Shown here one piece after another: positions 35,981-44,200 of a DNA stretch of 58,633 bases. The notes beneath the pieces are model-generated. The model saw only the letters and a program-made list of their open reading frames with translations, ran no database searches and was not told the DNA's origin. The translations under genes were made by a program, and so were the position numbers. Every line of letters begins with the position of its first letter. Position 1 is the first letter of the stretch. This stretch comes from Mycobacterium sp. E1214 (lineage in GTDB: Bacteria > Actinomycetota > Actinomycetes > Mycobacteriales > Mycobacteriaceae): contig NZ_LZJC01000026.1 in assembly GCF_001666755.1 (NCBI RefSeq), forward strand, positions 1-58,633, written 5' to 3'.

Positions 35981-36565
35981 GTGATGACGCATGAAGAAAT
36001 CGTCAGAGTGCTGCGTCAAGCCGCGATGCCCCTGTCAGCTGCTGAGATAGCGACAGCGTTAGGCGGTGAAGTCCGCGAATGCGACGCAATCCTCTGGCAG
36101 GACCCGCAGCAGTTTGTGTGGCAGCCTGGGCACAAATGGATGCTGGCAAGCGTCAAGTCGCATTCTCGTCGGGCGCTGCCCGCAGATGCGCCAAACGCTC
36201 GGTCTGATAACGCCACGGCTGCTGCTCCTCGGCAGCTTCGCGCCTTAACGTTGTCAAGTGGCGTGGTTATCGCGGTTGACCGCCGCCCCCTGGACTCCGA
36301 TGCATTTTTTACCGTCCGCTCGGCCGGCAACAAGATAACGCTCACGCTCAATTCGACCCACGAGCTGTTCATCGACATGCCAACGCCTTTCGAAGACAAC
36401 GCGGATAGTTCGCCGTATAAACGCCTCTGCGAAGTTTTTCTGAGCTCATGGGCGCTTTACGAAGATAGTCTGCCGGGCGGATCAATCAAGAGGGCCACAG
36501 AAGATGCTCGTCTGCTTTGGGGTCGTCGAGTGATTGAGATGCTCCGAGAAGTGGATCATGACTGA
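35981..36565 (+). CDS. Small winged-helix protein sharing a C-terminal domain with the GHKL ATPase
   Basis: 194 residues; GTG at 35981 or ATG at 35984, preceded by GGGGAAG. Residues 1-55 look like a winged helix (EEIVRVLRQAAMPLSAAEIA, then WQDPQQFVWQPGHKW). Residues ~110-190 carry LTLNSTHELFIDMP, LSSWALYEDSLP and ARLLWGRRVIEML, which parallel the C-terminal ~85 residues of the preceding GHKL protein. The two thus share a domain, and may form a hetero-complex or compete for one surface. No catalytic motif is seen. It overlaps the following nuclease gene by 8 nt when that gene starts at 36558. Confidence 0.75.
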   Translation: MMTHEEIVRVLRQAAMPLSAAEIATALGGEVRECDAILWQDPQQFVWQPGHKWMLASVKSHSRRALPADAPNARSDNATAAAPRQLRALTLSSGVVIAVDRRPLDSDAFFTVRSAGNKITLTLNSTHELFIDMPTPFEDNADSSPYKRLCEVFLSSWALYEDSLPGGSIKRATEDARLLWGRRVIEMLREVDHD

Positions 36566-37475
36566 GGTCGGTGAGGCGCTATTGAAGCTCGCGGCGTCTT
36601 CGCGACACGAATTTGTCATGTGCGCGCCATTCGCGAAACAGGCAGTTGTTCAGCGCGTCTTGTCTCTGGTCCCGGAGGGCGCGCGGGTCGCCCTGTACAC
36701 ACGTTGGCGACCCGAAGATGTGGCGGCCGGCGTGTCGGACATCCAAGTATTGCCGACTGTTCGGTCTCGCGGCGGCGTTGTGTACCTCCATGACTGTCTT
36801 CACGCGAAGTTCTATAGGAACGAAAGCCAAGTACTGCTCGGTTCGGCCAATCTAACGGCGACCGCCCTAGGGTGGTCTCAACGCCCGAACATCGAATTGT
36901 TGGTTCACTCAACCATCGAACAAATCGCAGAGGTAGAGCGCTACCTATCGGCGGAAAGCACTGAGGCGAACGACGAACTAGCTCGCGAGATCGATGAGAT
37001 CGCTCAGCAGCTGCCCGCGGCTCCATTAGATCCTCAAGACAACGTCGAGAAGGCCGCCGCCCTGATCGATGTATGGGTACCTCAACTGCGAATGCCATCC
37101 GACTTGTATTCGGCTTATAGCAAGGGCGTCGGCTCGCTGAGTTCGCGGTCAGCGGCAGCGGCGGCAGTGGATCTTGCTGTACTTGATCTGCCAGTCGGCT
37201 TGGATAAGCGGCAATTTGAACTGCTCGTCGGGCATCGGTTGCGTTGTCAGCCGCTTATTCGGAGCATTGACGAGCATCTGAACAGGCCACGGCGCTTTGG
37301 TGAAGTACGAGAAAAGTTAAGCCAGTTGACTGGTTACGACCGTGCTCAGGCAGATGACACCTGGCAGACCGTCATGCGTTGGCTTCTGGAGTTCCTACCG
37401 GCTCGGTATAGTCGCGATGTGAAGCGGCACACCGAAATGATAAGCCGGACGACGGCTACGGAGTCGAGCCAATGA
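36558..37475 (+). CDS. Phospholipase-D-family (HKD) nuclease-like protein
   Basis: 305 residues from the ATG at 36558 (MTEVGEAL); an in-frame start 24 nt upstream exists. One HKD motif: LHAKFYR with His82 and Lys84, followed by GSANLTATALG (95-105). The strand pattern before it (FVMCAPFAK, VALYTRW) is the PLD fold. A single HKD means an active dimer, as in Nuc and BfiI nucleases. The C-terminal ~150 residues are helical, with no known domain. It is the obvious DNA-cleaving candidate of this cassette. Its TGA overlaps the next ATG (ATGA). Confidence 0.82.
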   Translation: MTEVGEALLKLAASSRHEFVMCAPFAKQAVVQRVLSLVPEGARVALYTRWRPEDVAAGVSDIQVLPTVRSRGGVVYLHDCLHAKFYRNESQVLLGSANLTATALGWSQRPNIELLVHSTIEQIAEVERYLSAESTEANDELAREIDEIAQQLPAAPLDPQDNVEKAAALIDVWVPQLRMPSDLYSAYSKGVGSLSSRSAAAAAVDLAVLDLPVGLDKRQFELLVGHRLRCQPLIRSIDEHLNRPRRFGEVREKLSQLTGYDRAQADDTWQTVMRWLLEFLPARYSRDVKRHTEMISRTTATESSQ

Positions 37476-37891
37476 AGCATCAGAAAGTGTACCGTCAGAT
37501 CGCCGCGATCTTGGAAGCGAATTCCCTGACTTGGAACGAAACACCAAGTGGTGCAGTTTATCTCAGGTTCGCGAGTGCGGGCGTCACGATTCAGGTTGGT
37601 CCTTGGGGCTCCCAAACCCTAATTGAAATCAGCTCGGATGTCCTGGTCGGTGTCGACTCGAACAGCGAACGCATATTAGAAGAAGTGAATGCTCTGAACA
37701 TGACGTCGAAATTTTGTCGTTGGGTCTACTACGAAGATTCGAAGACGATCTCGGTTGAGTATGTGCTGCTCGGCGACCATCTCCAGGAGAATGAGCTGAT
37801 GACTGCCCTCGCCGCCCTCGCCCGTCGCGCCGACTACCACGACGATCTGCTTCAGCAGAAGCTCGGCGGCAAGAGAGCCTTCGAAGTGTAG
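37472..37891 (+). CDS. YbjN / type III secretion chaperone-like protein
   Basis: 139 residues, overlapping the PLD gene by 4 nt. The pattern of an N-terminal helix, five strands (GAVYLRFASAGVTIQVGPWG, TLIEISSDVLVGV, CRWVYYEDSKTISVEYVLLG) and a long C-terminal helix (LMTALAALARRADYHDDLL) is that of YbjN-like chaperone folds. Such proteins bind and hold partner proteins. The position directly after the nuclease suggests it chaperones or restrains it; this is inference. It is the last gene of the five-gene coupled cassette. Confidence 0.72.
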   Translation: MKHQKVYRQIAAILEANSLTWNETPSGAVYLRFASAGVTIQVGPWGSQTLIEISSDVLVGVDSNSERILEEVNALNMTSKFCRWVYYEDSKTISVEYVLLGDHLQENELMTALAALARRADYHDDLLQQKLGGKRAFEV

Positions 37892-37968
37892 TGTCCAAGG
37901 ATTTTTGATGTGCGTCATATCCAGCCCTCCGACGCGTGGCTATGGCCGCCGGAGGCCGAGGTATTGCA

Positions 37969-39393
37969 ATGAATGAGTGGGCCAGCGCTAGGGAACGCAC
38001 AGCAATTGGTCGCGGGGACCTATCGATGCCAGTGAGGCAAGCCCTTATCGACGAGGTAGTCAGGCCTGGCTTATCGGTGCTCGACTATGGATGCGGCCGC
38101 GGACAAGATACCGCACGACTTCGCAAGATGGGGGTGTCCGCAGACGGGTGGGATCCACACTTCGCCCCTGATACCCCGCTGAGTGAGCGGGATGTCGTGT
38201 TGCTGACATACGTATTGAACGTTATTGAAGACTCTGAGGAACGGCAGGAGGCCATTAGGAAGGCATGGCAACTTGCAACCAAAGTGATGGTGGTGTCGTG
38301 CCGCCTGACTTGGGAACTTAGTTCAGTTAGCGGAGATGAATTCGGCGACGGGATCGTTACTAGCCGTAACACTTTCCAGCGCTTCTTCACCCCAAGCGAG
38401 ATCCGGAAAGTCGTCGAAGCGACAACCGGGCGACGTTGCGTCTCGCCAGTGCCGGGGGTTGTATATGCCTTTCGTCGTGATGAGGATCGCTTCGCGTACC
38501 TTGCTCGAGGCGCTATCAGCGAGTTCCGCTGGGCGGCCAGCGAGGACTATGCGTCCGCCGTTGCCGAAGTCATTTTGTTCGCCGAAAGACGCGGCCGCCC
38601 ACCGCTTTTCGAGGAGATACCTAATCATCTGCTGCCTCAGCTAGGCAGGCTTTCTCGCCGTTCGCTGCTTGAGTTGATTAATAAGGGCGCTTCAGCCGAT
38701 CGAGTCTCCGACGGCTTGCGACGGTCCACGCTCGACACACTGCTGTACCTGGGAACATCGATCTTTAATGGTCGCGCGTCGTTAACCGAGCTGCCGCTAG
38801 GCATTCAGGCCGATATAAAGCATTGCTTCAAGAGTTATCGGGAAGCATGTGCCCGTGCCGACCGCCTACTGGCGAAGATCCGGGATGACACTTACGTGCG
38901 CGGGGCGATGCAGAATTCGCCGGGCAAGATGACGGCGACTGCCTTCTACGTCCATCGAAGAGCTGCCTCGAAAATCGCTGTCGTCCTACGTCTTTATGAG
39001 CACTGCGGGTTCATCGCAGCTGGTCGTCCAGACGGATGGAACATTTTGAAGTTAGACCATCGCGGGCGACGCGTTTCGTGGTCTTCCTATCCCGAGTTCG
39101 ACGCAGAGCCCCACCCCACGTTGGATTGGACCTACGGCGTCGACATGAGCTCGCTCGAGTCGAGCTTCCAAAATTTCGGCAACCGGGCCAATAGGCCGTT
39201 GCTGCATCGAAAAGAGGAGTTTCTTGATCCCGATGACCCCGTGGTCGCGAAGTACCGTCGCTTGACGGCTGCGGAAGTACGCGCAGGGCTGTACCAGAAC
39301 CCAACCTTGATCGGGCTCGAAAATGGCTGGAACGCCGAACTTGAACGCTGTGGCGTGGCCCTGCGGGGCCACCGGGTGGTCAAGCGGAGATAG
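37969..39393 (+). CDS. DNA phosphorothioation-associated putative methyltransferase
   Basis: 474 residues from the ATG at 37969, with GGAGG upstream; the frame opens at 37936. The opening ERTAIGRGDLSMPVR and the SAM-binding loop LDYGCGRGQDTARL (38-51), followed by GWDPHF, match the family named DNA phosphorothioation-associated putative methyltransferase, usually encoded beside dnd genes. The NPPY-type motif of adenine methylases is not evident, so the target is unknown; tRNA, DNA or small-molecule substrates are all possible. It is 77 nt downstream of the cassette on the same strand. Its presence supports the phosphorothioation assignment of the locus. Confidence 0.87.
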   Translation: MNEWASARERTAIGRGDLSMPVRQALIDEVVRPGLSVLDYGCGRGQDTARLRKMGVSADGWDPHFAPDTPLSERDVVLLTYVLNVIEDSEERQEAIRKAWQLATKVMVVSCRLTWELSSVSGDEFGDGIVTSRNTFQRFFTPSEIRKVVEATTGRRCVSPVPGVVYAFRRDEDRFAYLARGAISEFRWAASEDYASAVAEVILFAERRGRPPLFEEIPNHLLPQLGRLSRRSLLELINKGASADRVSDGLRRSTLDTLLYLGTSIFNGRASLTELPLGIQADIKHCFKSYREACARADRLLAKIRDDTYVRGAMQNSPGKMTATAFYVHRRAASKIAVVLRLYEHCGFIAAGRPDGWNILKLDHRGRRVSWSSYPEFDAEPHPTLDWTYGVDMSSLESSFQNFGNRANRPLLHRKEEFLDPDDPVVAKYRRLTAAEVRAGLYQNPTLIGLENGWNAELERCGVALRGHRVVKRR

Positions 39394-39519
39394 TCGTGCC
39401 ATGGCCGTGTCTAACCATACGCTTTGCGCGCCCGGATACCTCAGCGATCATCCACGAACCGGAGCGGATTCAGGTGGTCGGGTAATCGGACACATCTTTT
39501 GTTAGGCCATCGAGACTTA

Positions 39520-40077
39520 ATGATGCGAGAAGAGATCAATAGGCGGATGGCTCATTTCTCCGCCGACCCGGTCTTACAGCGTGCAGCGGCGAAGGAGGTG
39601 GAACGCCGCCTCAGACGAACCGGCCTAACACTGCCCCCGCGTACACGCTCGAGAATCGATAAGTGGCCAAGCGGCCGCGCCATTCCGGTCCTTCGACGCG
39701 ACGTCGCTCCCATCGAGATGTTGATCGTTCGTGCTATCGCGCGTACGTGGGGTGCGGCTCAGTTCGGTTGCTCGCCTGATGGCTCAGTATTTACAGCAGA
39801 TACTGACGGTTGGAGCGCGTTTAGCGGTCGCCGAAACGACGTCACGGGATTGTCTAGCGTGCTGGACGAGGCTGCAGAACTTGTGAATGATTGGAAACGA
39901 GACCGCCGCGGCGGACGCTTCTACGAAAGAGACTGCTGCTTTTTCGGTGCTGAAGACGGCATGATCTTTCTCGAGGTCAGGGTGCGTGACGATCTGGCAG
40001 ATAGTTTCTTCGAACGCGTGATTCGTCGCCCACTCGATAAAGCTTGGCGAGGCTTCGGCAGCAAGAGGAACCGGTAA
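39520..40077 (+). CDS. Hypothetical protein
   Basis: 185 residues from tandem ATGs at 39520/39523; the frame is open from 39424, but that stretch looks non-coding. I recognise no domain. It is Arg-rich and mixed helix/strand: EINRRMAHFSADPVLQRAA, then a KWPSGRAIPVLRRDVAPIE region and a C-terminal EDGMIFLEVRVRDDLADSFF. It follows the methyltransferase by 126 nt on the same strand and ends close to the minus-strand genes. It may be an accessory of the phosphorothioation locus, without sequence proof. Confidence 0.55.
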   Translation: MMREEINRRMAHFSADPVLQRAAAKEVERRLRRTGLTLPPRTRSRIDKWPSGRAIPVLRRDVAPIEMLIVRAIARTWGAAQFGCSPDGSVFTADTDGWSAFSGRRNDVTGLSSVLDEAAELVNDWKRDRRGGRFYERDCCFFGAEDGMIFLEVRVRDDLADSFFERVIRRPLDKAWRGFGSKRNR

Positions 40078-40256
40078 ACCACTGACCGGCCAATTCGATC
40101 GGCGGACGCTATTCCTTCGTTCCAGTTGGCCGCGTGCGGTCGATAGGACTGGCCTTCGAGCCGCCATCGACGGCGGGCATCCCACATCGCTAATGTGAAT
40201 CCGTGGCCGCTATCCATTCCACCTGAGTACCTCGAAGAGCGGCGACTCGAGGGTCA

Positions 40257-40885
40257 TCATTGCCCAGCCCGTGCCCGGTCGGTTGCGTGCATCCAGAGCG
40301 CCACATCGATCCGCCGCAACAGGCTGACGTTGCGGGGCGCACCGGCACACACTTCGGCGATCGTCGTCGGCGGGCCCCATTGCTGAGCTGGTCGTGCATG
40401 GTCACCCAGAATCGGTTAGGGGGAGGTTTCAGAAGTTGTTCGACCTTCGAGTCGAGGATTGGTATTAGCCGCGGGCGCTTCGCTGCGAGCAGCTTTCCTG
40501 CCGTCACGTAACCAACACCGTCAAGTGACTTCAACGCGGCATGCAGTTCTGCAGCCGAACTTTGAGGCTCGACTTCCGATCGGGCTACCTGCCAAAGGTC
40601 AACGTCCTTGGGGATTTTCGTTAGCATCATGTTGAACCGATCGGCTTCGGTGACGATGAGTTGTGCTGCCGACTCGATCGGTACCGCTACCGAAAGTGCT
40701 TTAACGGCCAGGATATCCGTTGATTCAAACTGATCCGCGCTACTCGCACTGGCGAAGGGCTCGAACCAACATCCCGTGAACCTGCTACCGCGCTCACCGC
40801 CAAAAGAGCGTTTCAGATTCTTTTGGATTTCGGTCGCCTTGTCGGAAAACCAATCTCCAAGGTCAAATGCAAAGGCGTTCGACAT
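40257..40885 (-). pseudogene. DUF6308-family gene with a C-terminal frameshift
   Basis: Starts at the ATG at 40885 after an AAAGGAA site. The first ~170 residues are protein-like (DLGDWFSDKATEIQ, GVGYVTAGKLLAAKRPRLIPILDSKVE), of the DUF6308 type. After HDQLSNG near 40375 the frame turns into Arg/Pro nonsense that runs to 40190. The adjacent frame instead continues PPTTIAEVCAGAPRNVSLLR, then RIDVALWMHATDRARAGQ, and stops at 40257-40259. One missing G in the GGGG run restores it. Function unknown; it may be a recent loss or a sequencing indel. Confidence 0.7.
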
Positions 40886-40925
40886 AAATTCCTTTAGGAG
40901 TCGGTAGCTGAAAGTCCGCGAACCG

Positions 40926-41141
40926 CTAGGTGTCTTCAATCTTTGGCAGATGTTTCTCTGCCCAGACCACGAACGTCGCGATGTTGCCAAACCGCTCTCG
41001 TATTACACGGGTTTCGGCCTTCCGATCGTGAGTGATCAGGAAGTACTTGCCATGCCTTGTCGTCGCGCCGCAGCCGCAGTAGCAATTTCCGTTTGGGCGA
41101 ACGTCAGGGATTGCGGGAATGTCCCCGCCATGCGTCTCCAC
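40926..41141 (-). CDS. Small Cys-rich hypothetical protein
   Basis: 71 residues from a GTG with GGAGG 8 nt upstream. It has CYCGCGATT, then GKYFLITHDRKAE and FVVWAEKHLP, a pattern I associate with small conserved actinobacterial proteins of unknown function in which a Cys pair may bind metal. It lies between the giant DUF4011 gene (69-nt gap) and the DUF6308 gene on the same strand, so the three may form one transcript. The strong ribosome-binding site supports it. Confidence 0.6.
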   Translation of the reverse strand: METHGGDIPAIPDVRPNGNCYCGCGATTRHGKYFLITHDRKAETRVIRERFGNIATFVVWAEKHLPKIEDT

Positions 41142-41210
41142 CGTTGACCTCCTCAGGATTGGTCCGGATATCTTGAACTGCTGCTGCGGCGTGGAGCCAC
41201 GGCGGCAGGC

Positions 41211-44200
41211 CTAGCTCGAGTCGCAAACGATTAACCCAGAAGCGCTACGGCCCAATACGTTCCGCTGTAAGGCCTTGTTTAGCGCATCGTTCAGCCGGGC
41301 TTCTATCGCCTGGGTTACGCGGCGGCCACCCAGCAAGTTGAGCGCTTCACGTTTGAGGTCGTAGCTTTCGATCCCACCCGTCTGCTCCGCCACGACGATC
41401 ATCGCGTTGGCGATCTCGATGAGCGGGACATGATCTAACTGACGGCTGACACCTTCCGGGGGGCGGCGCACGAGGCGCCACTCTTCCGGCTCGACGCCGA
41501 GGGGCCAAAAAAAGCCCTCGCCCGTTGGTCGGCGGTAGTCGATTGGGACGATTCGTTCAATGGAGCGATGGCGATTCTCGTTGAGCCTGGTCAGATTGAA
41601 TGCCGCGGCCACCAACTTGGTAAGCCGACGTGGATGGATCGGGGCCTCCACAGTCATTGCGCTAACGATCGCGTCGTATACCCGCGACTTCGCATAGGCG
41701 ATCGGCAGGTCGTCGAGAACCGTTACGTCCCCGAGCCGTCCCGGCTTCCACTCGCGATAGGCCTGCACCATCGAATGACTCTGGGGCCTTGGGGGTTTCG
41801 GCGGCGGACTCGTCCGCAGTAGCGATGCGGCTTGACGCAGGGGAGGGGCTGACGACACGGGGGGCGGCATGGTCTCCGCCTTGAAATCCCCGGACAGCAC
41901 ACGCTGGCGCGCGGCGTCCACCGATGCCTTGAGTTGGGCCACGACGTGCTCACGCCGTCGGAGCCACTCGGGCAACCACACTCGTTCAACTGCAGGCCAG
42001 TGCATGAGGTCGCGCAGAACGTCCACGGGCAACGCGTCGCGATCGGCAACGGTGTGCCGGGCACGCCAGCCCTGGCCGTCGAGGAGAACCGCGACTAGTT
42101 GTCGGTCGGGTTCGGAGGGATCCGCGAGCGCAATGTCCACTCTAAAATCAGACAAGCCGAGATCGGTTGTCACGACCAGTCCTTCGTCCCGCAGAGCGGC
42201 GGCGATGTCGTCGCGGTGGCGATCGATCACGGGAGTGCGGCGACCGCTGTCGGCCGCGCCGTCGACGCCCCGCGCCGCCATCTCCAGGTATGCCTTGAGA
42301 TGTTTGGTGCCGATCTGGCTGGTTTCCTCGGCGCGCAGTTCATCCGGCTCGAAGCTCGCGTACAGCACCACCTCTCGGCGAGCGCGGGTGATCGCCACGT
42401 TGAGCCGACGTTCCCCGCCAGGCTTGGACAGCGGCCCAAAGTTGAGCGGCACCACCCCTTTTTCGTTGGCGCTGAATGCCACCGAGAACAGGATGGTGTC
42501 GCGCTCGTCTCCCTGAACGTTTTCCAGGTTCTTGACGAACAGGCCGTCCGGCTCGTCGAGTGCGCGTACCACCCGCTCGTCTGCACTGTCGCGCAATAGG
42601 TTGTCGATCAGATCGCGTTGTTGGGCGTTGAAAGTGATGATGCCCAGGGATGGAACCGTATCGGGCGATTGCTCGAACCGCCGTGCGACGTCACCGACGA
42701 TGGCGTCGGCCTCGACGCGGTTGGTCCGCAGCGTCTTGCCCTTGCCGGCCCGCTCAAAAGTCCCGTTCACCCGGATCAGCGATATACCTTGTCCGGCGGC
42801 ATCCGACGCGCCGCTAGATCGTGGCGCAGGGAAGGAAGCCAGTCGTCGGTTGTAGTAGTGCTGGTTGCTGAAGGCGATCAACGCCTCGTCCTGGCTGCGG
42901 TAGTGCCAGGACAGCCACTGTTGCGGGACCTGGGCGTGTACACACTCGGTGAGAATCGACTCCTCGTCGAGAAAGAATTCCTGGCCATCGTCGCCCTCGT
43001 CATCGACGTTGGCGTTCGCTTCGGCGAAACTCGTCGGCGGCATCTGCTTGGTGTCGCCCACGACGACCACGGAGCGGCTACGACCCATCGCCCCGATGGC
43101 GTCGGCGACCCGGATCTGTGATGCCTCGTCGAAGACAACGATGTCGAACAGGTCCGCACGCGCCGGGAAGAACCGTGCCACCGAATCGGGGCTCATCATC
43201 GTGCAGGGCATGATTTGGGTGATCAGGTCGCCGTAGTGCTCGATCAATCCGCGCACGCTCATGCCGCCGCGCCGTCGGTCCAACTGGCGGCGCAACCCGC
43301 CGATCTGGCCACTCGCGGCGTTGGCGTCGAACCGCCTCTTCTGCAGCAGCGCCGCCGGGATCGCTCGCGGCAGCTCGCTGCGGATCGTACGCAAACTCTT
43401 CGTGTATCGCTCGATCGTCTTGTCGTGAGCCGCGGCGTTGAAGCTTCCCAGAGCGGTGGCGTCGCGGCGCTCAGCAACGGAGGCTACGGCGACCCCGCGC
43501 GCGAAGGCCAAGCTCGCATCGTCAGGATCGATCTCGCCGCTGAGGATTGCGGCGCGCACGGCGGACATCGCTGCGGGTTTGAGTGGTTCGACGAGATGCA
43601 ACAGCGCGGCCCAGTGCTCGATTGAGGCCGTGTCGTCGAGGCGGCGCGCGACGCGCGTCGCCCACCAGCGGGCGATGAAGGCTTCCGGCTGCGCCCATTC
43701 GTTTTGCCGCTGGGGGTCGGTTGCGGTGGCTGTGGTCAGCGCGCTCCACGTCGTTGGGATGTTCGCGAGTTGGCTGGCGAAGGCGCCGACGGGCTGATTC
43801 GCGTAATACGACCGCAAATCGTCGACGTGTGGATCGTTAGGTTGCGCCGATAGCAGCGTTGCCGTCCACCGCAGCCACGCCAGCTCCTGCCTAACCTTTG
43901 CGGTGTGCTCGGGGACAAGGGGATTCCATGGTTCCTCGATGACGGTGGTCGGGATCCGCGCCACCCTCCCGCGCAGGTTTGCCACCGCGGCGTGCGACTC
44001 CGCGATGTCGGCGACGAGAGGCGTAAGCGTTTTGAGGTCAATGGTTTTCGGGTCGACAACCAGCACTTCGGAAAGTTGCTCCAGCACGGCGCGCCGACGT
44101 TTCTTGCGCCCGAAGAACTTTGATTCGTCCGCCGCCACGGCCGCAGCGTGAATCGCTGGGATGTCGAGGTTGACGGCGTCGACCGAGGCGACCGACCGCC

